The position numbers were made by a program, and so were the translations under genes. A stretch of DNA of 64,000 nt from Paenarthrobacter nicotinovorans (GTDB taxonomy: Bacteria > Actinomycetota > Actinomycetes > Actinomycetales > Micrococcaceae): the NCBI RefSeq assembly GCF_021919345.1, contig NZ_CP089293.1:1860001-1924000 (forward strand), written 5' to 3'. Positions 45,820-54,585 of the stretch are shown piece after piece. Position 1 is the stretch's first letter; the number at the start of each line of letters is the position of its first letter. A model generated the notes under the pieces. It ran no database searches, was not told the origin of the DNA, and worked only from the letters and a program-made list of their open reading frames with translations.

Positions 45820-47283
45820 ATGGACCACGTCACCACTGAAGACATCCCCTGGATGAGCGCGACACATATAAGCGAAAAGGTACGCCGCCAGGAACTTTCC
45901 CCTACCGATATCGCCACATCGATGACGGACCGCATCAAGGCTGTGAATCGGCAATTGAACGCGTACGTTACCTTCGACGAGGAGCAGGTCACCACGGACG
46001 CCGAACGCCTGCAGACACAGGTGGACTCGGGTGCAGAGCTTGGGCCGCTTCACGGGGTCCCTTTCGCAGTCAAGGAACTCACCGCCATGAGTGGACTGCC
46101 GGCAACGTACGGCTACTTGCCGCTGAAAGGAACCGTAGCTCAGCACGATGCTGCCGTCGTTAAGCGTCTCAAAGCGGCTGGGGGGTTGTTTCTCGGCAAA
46201 ACGAATATGCCCGAGGGTGGCTACTACGGGGGGACGGACAACCATTTGTACGGGCCCACTCACAATCCCTGGAAAAGCGGCTACTCGGCCGGCGGGTCCA
46301 GCGGGGGATCGGCTGCTGCTGTGGCTGCAGGCCTTGCACCCATTGCAGAGGGGAGCGATGGAGCGGGGTCGGTTCGGATCCCGGCTTCAATGTGTGGTGT
46401 TGTCGGAATGAAACCAACCCATGGGCTCATCCCACAGACAATTCTGGGGGGTCGCTTTTATACCTGGATCTATCATGGGCCGATTGCCCGGACAGTGGCT
46501 GACGCTGCGCTCATGCTCAATGTCATGGCTGGTCCGGACGACGAAGACCCAACCAGTCTTCCGGACATGAATATTGACTTCACCGAGGAGATCAAGATGC
46601 CGATCGACGGCCTACGGATCGCCTGGTCCTCAGATCTGGGCCTTGGCTACGTGGACCCGGAGGTCGCGGCGATCTGCAGGTCTGCCATGGACGCTTTCGA
46701 GGAACTTGGTGCGGTTGTCGAAGAGGCCACTCCGTCATGGGGCGGAGCCCAGGAAGCGATGTGGAACGGCGTCTGGCTTCCTGGATTTGCCAGCCAGGTT
46801 GACCTGCTGGACTGGCAGGGCATGACGGGACAGGTGGATGAAAACCTTCTGGAGATCATGAGCCAATGCAAGACGCTGAATGGAGAAGATAAGGGCAGGG
46901 CCGACCTTTACCGCGGTCAGATGTGGCAGACCTTCAGAGAGTTCATGTCAGGTATCGACCTCTTGATTTCTCCAACCCTGACCTCAGCGGCTTTTCCTCT
47001 GGAACAGTTCGCGCCCAGCTGGCTTGAGGGTAAGCCGCTCCGGGAGCAGATCCTCGGATGGTTGCTCACGTATCCATTCAACATGATGACGACGCCATCC
47101 ATCACGGTGCCCGCGGGACTTACCTCGGGAGGACTGCCCGTTGGACTACAAATTGCGGGCGGTTTTCACGCGGATGCGAAGGTTCTGAGGGCCGCCGCAG
47201 CATTCGAAGCCGCCAGGCCTTGGTCACACCTCCGCCCTTCTCATATGGGTGACCGGGAGCTGACGGCTCCGCGTCCCGCATAG
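45820..47283 (+). CDS. Amidase-signature hydrolase
   Basis: 487-residue amidase-signature enzyme. The full catalytic triad is readable with canonical spacing: Lys85 (PFAVKEL), cis-Ser160 in GGSSGGS and nucleophile Ser184 in [10 protein letters not shown]. An in-frame GTG at 45760 exists, but ATG 45820 has AAGGAG five bases away. The family includes 6-aminohexanoate-cyclic-dimer hydrolase NylA from Arthrobacter, glutamyl-tRNA amidotransferase subunit A and aryl-amide hydrolases; length and motif context are similar to NylA but the substrate cannot be assigned. It follows the CUT2 importer and probably hydrolyses the imported amide. Confidence 0.9.
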   Translation: MDHVTTEDIPWMSATHISEKVRRQELSPTDIATSMTDRIKAVNRQLNAYVTFDEEQVTTDAERLQTQVDSGAELGPLHGVPFAVKELTAMSGLPATYGYLPLKGTVAQHDAAVVKRLKAAGGLFLGKTNMPEGGYYGGTDNHLYGPTHNPWKSGYSAGGSSGGSAAAVAAGLAPIAEGSDGAGSVRIPASMCGVVGMKPTHGLIPQTILGGRFYTWIYHGPIARTVADAALMLNVMAGPDDEDPTSLPDMNIDFTEEIKMPIDGLRIAWSSDLGLGYVDPEVAAICRSAMDAFEELGAVVEEATPSWGGAQEAMWNGVWLPGFASQVDLLDWQGMTGQVDENLLEIMSQCKTLNGEDKGRADLYRGQMWQTFREFMSGIDLLISPTLTSAAFPLEQFAPSWLEGKPLREQILGWLLTYPFNMMTTPSITVPAGLTSGGLPVGLQIAGGFHADAKVLRAAAAFEAARPWSHLRPSHMGDRELTAPRPA

Positions 47284-47322
47284 GCATTCTTCGAGTACAG
47301 GCGAATCTATATCTTGTTCTGG

Positions 47323-47352
47323 GTCGGCCCGGGCGTTCGCGTCCGGGCCGAC
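47323..47352. terminator. Bidirectional terminator
   Basis: Perfect 10-bp GC-rich stem (47323-47332 and 47343-47352), between the convergent amidase and TetR genes. Confidence 0.75.
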
Positions 47353-47391
47353 GTGTTGACAGCTGTCTCGGCCGGTCGCGGGCGCGGGATC

Positions 47392-48204
47392 CTAAGGCAG
47401 ATATGTGGACAGATATTCGATGCTGGAGCGTTTCATTTCCTGCAGCAGCGCCTCGTTGCCTCGATCCTGCGACTCCCGATAAGCAAGGTCAAATCCCTTA
47501 TCCAACATGCCGACAAAAATTTGTGTCACAACTCCCAGCGGAACCTGCGGCGCGTCGGGCCTGACCTCGGTTATGGTTCGCGCCAGAAAGGCTGCCAGTT
47601 GGTCGTCGTGCATACGGTTGGCGCGGATCATGCGCCCGGTGAACTCTGTGGAAAACCAGATGGCACGGAAGGCTGGAGTCTCATTGAAAAATTCAATATG
47701 GGCTTCCACACCGGCTTCGGCCTTCTGCTTCCAGTCAGACCCACCTAAGTCGAAATCAACTTTATCCAGCCGGTTGTCAAGGTCCTGAAGGCAGGACACA
47801 AGAATTTCTTCCAGCAAGGCCTCCCGGCCATCGAAAAAGTTGTAAAGCCATCCAACAGATACGCCAGCCCGCGCTGCCACGGTAGTCGTGGTGACTGCTT
47901 CAGGTCCGCCCTCGACCAGAAGGTCGATAGCGGCTTTCAGTACCGTCTCCATCTTCGAACGGCTGCGCTTTTGTACGGCCGTCCTGTGGGCGCCGACTGT
48001 GGCGGACGCCTCTGTCAGAAGCTCGGAGAGAGAATGAGCTGGTCCCGCAGATGCAGGCGGACGGGCTCCATCAAAAGGTGCAATGGAATCACTTACTTCA
48101 CGTTGCGCTGCCTGGCTCATCGTGGCGCCCCCTCCAGCCTGTCTCCTGTAAGCATGAAACTTTTCACGTTCCGTGGTCCAGTCTAGGTCTTCGCCGGGGC
48201 TCAT
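47392..48204 (-). CDS. TetR-family transcriptional regulator
   Basis: 270-residue TetR-type repressor with an unusually long N-terminal extension (about 80 residues) before the HTH. The HTH segment reads MVLKAAIDLL-type helix 1, TTTTVAARAGVSVGWLYNFFDGREALLEE at about 105-135; the ligand domain follows. GGAGAGGA precedes the ATG; internal starts cannot be excluded. It is divergent from the APC permease gene and most likely represses it. Confidence 0.88.
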   Translation of the reverse strand: MSPGEDLDWTTEREKFHAYRRQAGGGATMSQAAQREVSDSIAPFDGARPPASAGPAHSLSELLTEASATVGAHRTAVQKRSRSKMETVLKAAIDLLVEGGPEAVTTTTVAARAGVSVGWLYNFFDGREALLEEILVSCLQDLDNRLDKVDFDLGGSDWKQKAEAGVEAHIEFFNETPAFRAIWFSTEFTGRMIRANRMHDDQLAAFLARTITEVRPDAPQVPLGVVTQIFVGMLDKGFDLAYRESQDRGNEALLQEMKRSSIEYLSTYLP

Positions 48205-48265
48205 GGGTCCTCTCCAGTAACTGACTCTTGCACTAACTGTGACTTATGCCTCATACTTCGAATAT

Positions 48266-48291
48266 GAAAGATGAACTTGTTTCATTCTTTC
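48266..48291. promoter_or_regulatory. Possible TetR operator
   Basis: Imperfect inverted repeat GAAAGATGAA / TTCATTCTTTC with one unpaired base, in the 280-bp divergent gap between the TetR and permease genes. A nearby CATA...TATG element at 48252-48266 is a second candidate. Neither is a perfect palindrome. Confidence 0.3.
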
Positions 48292-48484
48292 GGTTTCACT
48301 GGACGCAGCGAAGCCAGCTTGACTTCATCGACTCTGCCAACTCAACGTGCGGCCAATCCTCCACGCGCAGATGGCAAGAACGATGCGGACCTACCGCGTC
48401 CCCAATTCTCGACGGTATCCGCACCCTCCCAATGTTCTTTGGCGCGCTCCCCAACAGTGCGTCAAAATTTGAAGAAGGACCCCC

Positions 48485-50014
48485 ATGGCAACTTCCAGTG
48501 CCCTTTCCGCGTCATCTGAACAGACAGAAGTCCATCGACTCAAATCCGGTTCCCTCGGACTGGTAGGCATTCTTCTGCTGGCTTTCTCCAGCGCAGCCCC
48601 CTTGGTGGGCTGCTTGGGCAACATTCCGCTTGCGGTCGCCTTCGGCAACGGTGTAGGCGCTCCAGCCGGATTCATCGTCGCAATGGGCGTACTTCTCTGC
48701 TTCGCCGTCGGCTATGTAGCCATGACGCGACGTCTCAGCGCGACCGGCGGATTCTACAGCTTTATCAGCAACGGTCTGACTAAACCGCTCGGGCTGGCAT
48801 CAGGGCTGTCTCTGATGCTGGGCTACCTATGCGTCCAGGTGGCGGTATTGGGCGCGATCGGATATTTCGGCTCGGCCGCCCTGAAGCAATCCTTGGGAAT
48901 AGACGTGCCCTGGCTTGTCATCGCCGGTATCGCCCTGGTCCTGGCCGCAGTGGCATCGTACTTCGGCGTCGAACTTTCAGCTAAGGTGCTTGGCGTCCTG
49001 TTCATCGGGGAGATTATCATTCTCGCCGTTGTCAATGGTGCCATTTTCATGAATGGGGGACCAGAGGGTGTTAGCCTCGAACCGATCAACCCCATCAACG
49101 CCTTCGGCGGGATCGCCCCGGGTATCGGTATCTTCTTCGCTTTCTGGTCCTGGCTCGGATTCGAAGTGGTTCCTAACTACGCAGAAGAATCAAAGAACCC
49201 CAAAAAGCTTGTGCCGTTGGCGACTTACCTTGCGGTAATCGGCATCGGCCTCATTCTGTTCGTCACCGCTTGGGCAACAATCACGGGTTTCGGAACCGGC
49301 AAAGTGGTGGATGAGACAACCGGCCTGCTGGGTCAGTCCTACATTTCGCTCGCTCAAACTTACGTTGGTGCCTGGGCTGCCGATTGCATCAACTGGCTTG
49401 TGATAACCGGCTGCTTCGCGTCCGTGTTGGCCTTCCACCAAACTGTTTCACGCTATATCTACGCGATTGCACGTGAGGGTGTTCTGTTCCCCGGCAAGTT
49501 GGGCCACACACACCCGCGTTTTGGAAGCCCGCATCACGCTGCAGTTGCGACGTTCTTTGGAGCGGCGCTGATTCTGGCCCTTTTCACGGCTTTCTACTTT
49601 GCTGCTCCCTCGGCCCAGGAATTCGCCAGCAACGACTTCAACACTGCCGCCTACTCAGAGGTCTTTGGCTGGTTCGCGATCGCATGTACCTTCTGGGTCA
49701 TGCTTAACCAGATCTTGTGCTCCATTGCCACCATCCGGTACCACCGGCTGCCAGCGCACCGCGTGCATGCTCACTGGTGGCGGACGATGTTGGCCCCGGG
49801 GATCGGAGCACTTGGTTTGGGCGGTGCCCTCTACCTGCTGTGGTCCAATCTCAGCACTCTTGGGGGCGACATCATCTGGGTCAGTCTCATCCCGTGGTTC
49901 TGCATCGGCTGGTTTGTCTTCAGCCTCCTCATAGCATTCTGGTTGAAGTCCAAGCGCCCAGCGGCGTACGAAGGACTTGGCCGCGTGCTATCGACGACAG
50001 CCGACGACGCCTAG
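48485..50014 (+). CDS. APC-family amino acid permease
   Basis: 509-residue secondary transporter with about 12 hydrophobic segments. The first helix begins GLVGILLLAFSSAAPLVGCLGNIP and the sixth contains FFAFWSWLGFEVVPNYAEESKNPKK, the typical APC substrate-site signature. GAAGAAGG precedes the ATG. It carries amino acids, amines or related zwitterions in symport with protons or by exchange. Located opposite a TetR regulator and downstream of the amidase; it may take up or export a product of that enzyme. Confidence 0.9.
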   Translation: MATSSALSASSEQTEVHRLKSGSLGLVGILLLAFSSAAPLVGCLGNIPLAVAFGNGVGAPAGFIVAMGVLLCFAVGYVAMTRRLSATGGFYSFISNGLTKPLGLASGLSLMLGYLCVQVAVLGAIGYFGSAALKQSLGIDVPWLVIAGIALVLAAVASYFGVELSAKVLGVLFIGEIIILAVVNGAIFMNGGPEGVSLEPINPINAFGGIAPGIGIFFAFWSWLGFEVVPNYAEESKNPKKLVPLATYLAVIGIGLILFVTAWATITGFGTGKVVDETTGLLGQSYISLAQTYVGAWAADCINWLVITGCFASVLAFHQTVSRYIYAIAREGVLFPGKLGHTHPRFGSPHHAAVATFFGAALILALFTAFYFAAPSAQEFASNDFNTAAYSEVFGWFAIACTFWVMLNQILCSIATIRYHRLPAHRVHAHWWRTMLAPGIGALGLGGALYLLWSNLSTLGGDIIWVSLIPWFCIGWFVFSLLIAFWLKSKRPAAYEGLGRVLSTTADDA

Positions 50015-50044
50015 CCAGCGCATCTCCCTCAACCATCAATAAGA

Positions 50045-50075
50045 AATGCCGCCCCAATCGCTTTGGGGCGGCATT
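50045..50075. terminator. Bidirectional terminator
   Basis: Perfect 12-bp stem (50045-50056 and 50064-50075) with 7-nt loop, flanked by A- and T-rich ends, between the convergent APC permease and quinone-reductase genes. Confidence 0.88.
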
Positions 50076-50125
50076 CTTGGCGTCCGTTGGATGCAAGCAC
50101 TTTGATGCAAGCCCTTGAGTCAGTC

Positions 50126-51064
50126 CTAAATTGTGAGGATCAACTTGCCGCCGGCAGCTCGATTCCCCAACCGGTCAAGGGCGGTAGCCATGTCATCCCA
50201 GGAGAGGACTTGGGCGACATGGGGGATGAGCGTACCTTTCACCACGAGCTCCAGGAGCAGTGCCAGATCTCGTCCGAAGGGAAGGGGATCAAAGAACAGC
50301 TCGAAACCCAGGATCTTGACCAGAGCACCGTTGTAAACATCACGGACATTGAAGGTAGTCGGCTCGTCTGACGAATTGCCAAAGGCAACCAACCTTCCCC
50401 GCGAATCCAGCAATGAGAGTGCGCGGCCGAGCACTTGGCCGCCCACCGACTCGATGATGACATCGAAACGATCACGAACTTGCTCGATGTCAGTTACTAC
50501 ATGTTTGGCGCCAATGCCCTCAAGTACTCCGGCCTCCGTGCCCGTGGAGACCAGCGCCGTAACCATGGCTCCTGCTCGTGCGGCGAGTTGAACAGCGAAC
50601 TGGCCAACACCGCCGGAAGCCCCGGTGATCAGGACATGATCACCGAGGCCCGCCGCGCCCAGCCTTAGGGTGCGCAAGGCTGTGAGTGCGGCTGTCGGCA
50701 AGGCTGCGGCTTGAGTGAACGTCACTTCATCCGGAATGGCGGCAATCCAGTCACGGCGCACGGCGACCACCTCTGCCCAGGCGCCATGTTCCACTATTCC
50801 CAGAACCCTGGAACCAGCCCTCAGCTCCTCGCTGGCGTCCTCCATGAGGACGCCAGCGAAGTCCCAACCGGGGATGGTGCCTGGGGTCGCTGTGCGAAGT
50901 GCCCGCATTTCTCCTCGGTTGAGGGAAATGGCATAAACCTCAACCAGGACTTCATCAGGATTTACTAAAGGCGTTGCGACGTGCTGAATGGCGATTCGCC
51001 CGGGAGCCTCAGAGCTGACTGCCAGTGCACGCATTGTTGACGAGGCAGGTGGTGAGTGTTTCAC
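50126..51064 (-). CDS. Zinc-less quinone-reductase-type oxidoreductase (MDR)
   Basis: 312-residue medium-chain reductase; the Rossmann motif is ITGASGGVGQFAVQLAARAG and the N-terminal domain has SLNRGEMRAL instead of zinc cysteines. GTG start with GGAGG four bases upstream; MRALAVS at 51034 is an alternative. It ends an eight-gene minus-strand operon and lies 35 nt after the small protein gene. It probably reduces an enone or quinone, but its step in the pathway is not evident. Confidence 0.86.
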   Translation of the reverse strand: MKHSPPASSTMRALAVSSEAPGRIAIQHVATPLVNPDEVLVEVYAISLNRGEMRALRTATPGTIPGWDFAGVLMEDASEELRAGSRVLGIVEHGAWAEVVAVRRDWIAAIPDEVTFTQAAALPTAALTALRTLRLGAAGLGDHVLITGASGGVGQFAVQLAARAGAMVTALVSTGTEAGVLEGIGAKHVVTDIEQVRDRFDVIIESVGGQVLGRALSLLDSRGRLVAFGNSSDEPTTFNVRDVYNGALVKILGFELFFDPLPFGRDLALLLELVVKGTLIPHVAQVLSWDDMATALDRLGNRAAGGKLILTI

Positions 51065-51099
51065 AGATCCTCCAGAGGTGTTCTGCTGCAGGACAAGGA

Positions 51100-51318
51100 C
51101 TAGGCCGGCGAGACGACGACACCTTCCCGGTAGTCGAAAGCCTTGCGCTGGTGCGTGGTGTCGGAGACTACCCAGATGACAGTGCAGTCCTCGGTGATCG
51201 CGTCGACTGTCGCCGGGTATTGCTCGCCAATGGATTCCCGAACCAGGACGGTCTGGGCAGGCCGAAGCCCGGACCAGTTCTGACTGATCCGGGCTTCGGT
51301 GGTGGAGGCTGTTTCCAT
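51100..51318 (-). CDS. Small unrecognised protein in the module D operon
   Basis: 72-residue acidic-to-neutral protein with GGAAGG...GAGG before the ATG and a 12-nt gap to the ABM gene upstream, so it is very probably translated. The sequence has SIGEQYPATVDAITEDCTVIWVV-like beta strands and ends in YREGVVVSPA, suggesting a small all-beta fold. I recognise no family and assign no function. Confidence 0.6.
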   Translation of the reverse strand: METASTTEARISQNWSGLRPAQTVLVRESIGEQYPATVDAITEDCTVIWVVSDTTHQRKAFDYREGVVVSPA

Positions 51319-51330
51319 CCTCGTGCCTTC

Positions 51331-51645
51331 CTAAGGAGCTTCTGCGGGGCTGTTGGCAGTGACATAGGTGGAAACGGTCCGCGCTTCGAGCTCCGGGATG
51401 ATGTGGACAGCCCCGATGGTGAGGAAATGTTGCGTCTGTCGATGCAGGTCAAAGTCCTCGGCAGTGTGGTAGCTCTCCAGGATGACAATCTTCCTGTCAT
51501 CCTCCACTCCGCGGAAGAATTCGTAGGAGATGTTGCCGGGTTCTTCACGGGTCTGGGCTGCCATTTTCTGCAGGTGTCCCAGAACCTCTTCCGTGGTTCC
51601 TGGCTTGGTTCTGTATCTGGCAACGACATTGAAAGTGCTGGTCAT
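51331..51645 (-). CDS. Antibiotic-biosynthesis-monooxygenase (ABM)-domain protein
   Basis: 104-residue dimeric alpha+beta barrel with VVARYRTKPGTTEEVLGHLQ, the ISYEFFRGVEDDRKIVILESY strand pair and a C-terminal HIIPELE. ABM proteins are cofactor-free monooxygenases, quinone-acting enzymes (YgiN-like) or heme degraders. AAAGGAG lies before the ATG and only 2 nt separate it from the lactonase-type gene. Placed with a CMD protein and a quinone reductase, it may handle a quinone or unsaturated ketone intermediate. Confidence 0.85.
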   Translation of the reverse strand: MTSTFNVVARYRTKPGTTEEVLGHLQKMAAQTREEPGNISYEFFRGVEDDRKIVILESYHTAEDFDLHRQTQHFLTIGAVHIIPELEARTVSTYVTANSPAEAP

Positions 51646-51647
51646 GA

Positions 51648-52478
51648 TTACTCCTTTGGGTCTTGGTGGGTTGCGCCGATGGCCACGCCGGCCCCGGCAG
51701 GGAGTTCCTGGCAGGGACGGAATCGTGCCAGAACGTCCGGATCATGGCCCGCGACGACGGTGATCCCGCGTTGACGCGCTTCTTCACGGATGAACGAGAA
51801 TGCCTCATACATGGCCGGTAGATCGCTGATTGCAGTAAAGGGCATGTCGCGTTCCAACTCCTCGTAGAAGTGGACAGCGTCAGAGGCCAAAAGAACGTCG
51901 CCCTCCGAAGTGGGGACGTAGACAATTGCCTGTCCGGGCGTGTGCCCGCCGACTTCGACCAGTCTGATTCCCGGAGCCGGTGACGTTTCGCCCGAGAACA
52001 ACTTGAGGCGCCCCTGGGTTTCGGCCAAGCGAAGCTGGTATATTTCACCGTCTTCAGCGTAGAAGGAGAACTGGACGTGTCCAGCTGTCGGCGAGGTCCA
52101 GAACCGGTATTCAGCTTCGGCAATGTGGATCCGGGCGTTCGGGAACAGGTCAAGGTTTCCGATGTGGTCGTAATGGCCATGGGTCACTATGACGTCACCG
52201 ACATCGTTCGGGTCAATGCCTAGGTGGGCAAGGGCCTCTGCGGGGTGCAGCAGCAGGGTACGGCCGCGCCGGCGGCCAGCTTCTTCACCGAAGCCTGTGT
52301 CCACAACAAGGGTGCCCTCTGGCCCTTGAAGGATCCAGAAGTAGTAGTCAACGGTGGCCGGTCCGTCGTCTTCCCCGTACAAACGGTAGTTAAGGTAGAC
52401 GTCGCTGCGTTCAGTGGCCCGGGTGCCGACGCGAACGACGACAACCCGGTAGCCGCCGTCGTTCTTAGCCGGCGCCAT
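51648..52478 (-). CDS. MBL-fold metallo-hydrolase, N-acyl-homoserine-lactonase family
   Basis: 276-residue dizinc hydrolase. The zinc motif HGHYDH appears with His100, His102, Asp104 and His105; further ligands are His179 (GGHTPGQ) and Asp200 in ASDAVHFYEELERDMPF, a segment typical of the AHL-lactonase/BlcC branch. ATG 52478 (GAGGGCGG upstream) overlaps the CMD gene by 14 nt. Members open acyl-homoserine lactones or gamma-lactones. The operon also has alcohol dehydrogenases, so a lactone-to-hydroxy-acid step fits. Confidence 0.88.
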   Translation of the reverse strand: MAPAKNDGGYRVVVVRVGTRATERSDVYLNYRLYGEDDGPATVDYYFWILQGPEGTLVVDTGFGEEAGRRRGRTLLLHPAEALAHLGIDPNDVGDVIVTHGHYDHIGNLDLFPNARIHIAEAEYRFWTSPTAGHVQFSFYAEDGEIYQLRLAETQGRLKLFSGETSPAPGIRLVEVGGHTPGQAIVYVPTSEGDVLLASDAVHFYEELERDMPFTAISDLPAMYEAFSFIREEARQRGITVVAGHDPDVLARFRPCQELPAGAGVAIGATHQDPKE

Positions 52479-52899
52479 TGCCGCCCTCGTGAACTGCCAC
52501 GGACGGTTCGAGTCCGTCGGCCCCCACAACTTCCCGCCATGCTTCGAATCCGGCCTGGAACGCAACGACGCCGGCTTCCGGAAGCGAAATTTCGATCGCT
52601 TCCAGGATCTCGGTGGGCGTCAGGCCAAGGTCGAGCGCTACGCGGATGTGGGACTGGATGTGTCCCTTGGATGCGCGCATAACTGTGAGGCTGACAATGA
52701 AGATGAGTTCCTTGGTCCTGCGGTCAAGAGTGCGCTCATCCAAATAGGCAGCGGAGACCACATGATTAGCCGCCTGAAGTACGGGAAAATCGTGCTTGGC
52801 CATTACCTTGTGGTAGTCGAGGACATATCCGCGTTTGCGCGCCATGTCGTCGATGTACGTCTGGGCCTCGGCGGTCTGGTCGTTCAGATCAATGGTCAT
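52465..52899 (-). CDS. Carboxymuconolactone-decarboxylase-family protein
   Basis: 144-residue CMD-fold protein. The core VMRASKGHIQSHIRVALDLGLTPTEILEAIEISLPEAG matches the family, but the CxxC of AhpD-type peroxidases is absent (Ser-Lys-Gly-His instead), pointing to a decarboxylase/isomerase-like rather than a redox role. ATG 52899 with GGAAGGA upstream; the open frame extends another 65 codons without support. In relatives, CMD proteins process lactones from aromatic ring cleavage. Confidence 0.85.
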   Translation of the reverse strand: MTIDLNDQTAEAQTYIDDMARKRGYVLDYHKVMAKHDFPVLQAANHVVSAAYLDERTLDRRTKELIFIVSLTVMRASKGHIQSHIRVALDLGLTPTEILEAIEISLPEAGVVAFQAGFEAWREVVGADGLEPSVAVHEGGNGAG

Positions 52900-52927
52900 A
52901 GTGGTGTCCTTCCGGATGGTGCGGCGT

Positions 52928-53839
52928 TCAGCTGGCGCGCAGCGGTGTGCCGTTGAGTTTTTCGTAGTATCGGGCAAATTCGGTGTGATCCGGGTGGTCA
53001 CTGTCCAAGAGCTCACGTGCTTTCTCGGCGGTTTCCTGCGCGGTGAGTACGATCGGCGCTTCGGCGGATTGCTGGGAAATAAGGTTCCTGGCAATCTTTA
53101 GGTCCTTGAGCATGAGGTCCATGGCAAAGCCCGAATCAAAAGTGCCAGTCAGGATATGGCGGGGATACTTGAACTCCGACGCCTGGCTGCGGCCTGTGGA
53201 GCCATTGATGACTTCCAGCATCTTCTCCGGCGCAATTCCAGCCGTTGCGGCCACCGTCAGGATTTCGGCGGCGGCGGCAAGGTTGGTGGCCGACAACAAG
53301 TTGTTCAGCGCTTTGGCTGCGTGTCCCGTCCCCGGGGGCCCAACGTGTGTGATGGACTCTCCGAGGTTGCGAAGATGCCGTTTGGCGCGTTCGACGGCGG
53401 TGCTGTCGCCACCTACCATGATGGCCAGCTTCCCGGTCAAAGCCTTTGCGACGCCACCCGACACCGGTGCATCCACGTAATCGATGCCGAGGGCAGCTGC
53501 TTCCGCGGCAAGGGCTGCGGTGCTTTCGGGTTCGGAGGAGCTCATGTCAATGATCAAGGTTCCAGCCGTCAGGTGCTTCAGGAGTCCCGGACTGGTGCGC
53601 AGTACGGACTCGATGATCCTGCTGTTGGGGAGCATGAGGATCACGGTCCCTACGTGGGACGGGATGTTCTCGAGGTCCGGCAAAGCGGTGCCGTTCGTAG
53701 CCGCAGCTACCTCTGCGGCGACCGTAGGGTTCGTGTCGTAGACGAACAGTTCGCGTCCGGGGGAATAGTTGATGGCCATCGGCCGGCCCATATTCCCGAG
53801 TCCTACAAAAAGGGATGCGTGAGTGTCGGCGATTACCAT
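52928..53839 (-). CDS. 3-hydroxyisobutyrate-dehydrogenase-family oxidoreductase
   Basis: 303-residue beta-hydroxyacid dehydrogenase. FVGLGNMGRPMA binds NAD(P), the substrate signature is DAPVSGGVAKA near 123-133, and the catalytic Lys176 lies in GTGHAAKALNN. GGAGG precedes the ATG, which overlaps the SDR gene by 7 nt. The family oxidises 3-hydroxyisobutyrate, gamma-hydroxybutyrate, tartronate or D-3-hydroxyacids, or reduces semialdehydes. In this operon it may act on the hydroxy acid released by the lactonase-type enzyme. Confidence 0.9.
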   Translation of the reverse strand: MVIADTHASLFVGLGNMGRPMAINYSPGRELFVYDTNPTVAAEVAAATNGTALPDLENIPSHVGTVILMLPNSRIIESVLRTSPGLLKHLTAGTLIIDMSSSEPESTAALAAEAAALGIDYVDAPVSGGVAKALTGKLAIMVGGDSTAVERAKRHLRNLGESITHVGPPGTGHAAKALNNLLSATNLAAAAEILTVAATAGIAPEKMLEVINGSTGRSQASEFKYPRHILTGTFDSGFAMDLMLKDLKIARNLISQQSAEAPIVLTAQETAEKARELLDSDHPDHTEFARYYEKLNGTPLRAS

Positions 53840-54585
53840 GTTGATGTTCCTCCATCGACGGTGAGCACAGATCCCGTAGCGAAGCTGGACTCTTTGGCTG
53901 CCAGCCAGACAATGGCTTCGGCAACTTCTTCCGGGCGCCCCATGCGCTGCATGGGCGAACGGCCGTTGAGGGAGTCAACGAGCTCTTGCGGTTCCGGCGA
54001 CTCGGCGATCATTTTGTCGAAGTAGGGCGAGTTGATGGTTCCGGGAGCCACGGCATTGACGCGAATGCCTTGATCCACGTGGTCCAGTGCCATAGCCCGC
54101 GTCAGCGCCGATACGCCGCCCTTGGAAGCCACGTACGCGGCGCGGTCGCGGATGCCAACGTTTGCTGTGTACGAGGACGTGTTCACGATCCTGCCATCAC
54201 CCGTTTTCGCGAGTTCCGGGATGGCGTACTTAGAGCAGAGGTACACGCCCTTGAGGTTGACGGACATGAGGCGGTCCCAGTTGTCCTCGTCGATGTCCAG
54301 CACGTTTCCTGGGAACCCGAATCCCGCGTTATTGCACAGGACATCAATGCCTCCGAAGTTATCCACGACAGTCTTGATCATGGAACGGACACTGGCCGAG
54401 TCGCTGACGTCGACGGTGACGGCCAGTGCCTTGGCGCCGGCCTCGTCCGCAACTTCCCGTGCCGCCGCTTCATTCTTGTCAGCGATGACTATGTTCGCGC
54501 CAAGCTCGGAGAATCGAAGGGCAGCTGCCCTGCCGATACCACTGCCGGCGCCAGTGACTATGACGGTTTGGTCAGTGAAGTTCAC
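53833..54585 (-). CDS. Classical SDR-family dehydrogenase
   Basis: 250-residue short-chain dehydrogenase/reductase with TGAGSGIG cofactor motif (11-18), NNAG at 85-88, Asn110, Ser138, Tyr151 and Lys155 forming the complete catalytic tetrad, and VNAVAPGTINSP near 180. Asp36 after the second strand suggests NAD preference. GTG start overlapping the stop of the alcohol dehydrogenase gene by 4 nt. It oxidises or reduces a hydroxyl/keto group of the operon's substrate; the identity is not visible. Confidence 0.92.
   Translation of the reverse strand: MNFTDQTVIVTGAGSGIGRAAALRFSELGANIVIADKNEAAAREVADEAGAKALAVTVDVSDSASVRSMIKTVVDNFGGIDVLCNNAGFGFPGNVLDIDEDNWDRLMSVNLKGVYLCSKYAIPELAKTGDGRIVNTSSYTANVGIRDRAAYVASKGGVSALTRAMALDHVDQGIRVNAVAPGTINSPYFDKMIAESPEPQELVDSLNGRSPMQRMGRPEEVAEAIVWLAAKESSFATGSVLTVDGGTSTW

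Noticed and set aside
52900..53094. 65-codon N-terminal extension of the CMD protein
   Set aside because: It overlaps the hydroxyisobutyrate-dehydrogenase gene, is Arg/Pro/Thr-rich and has no support; ATG 52899 has a strong ribosome site.
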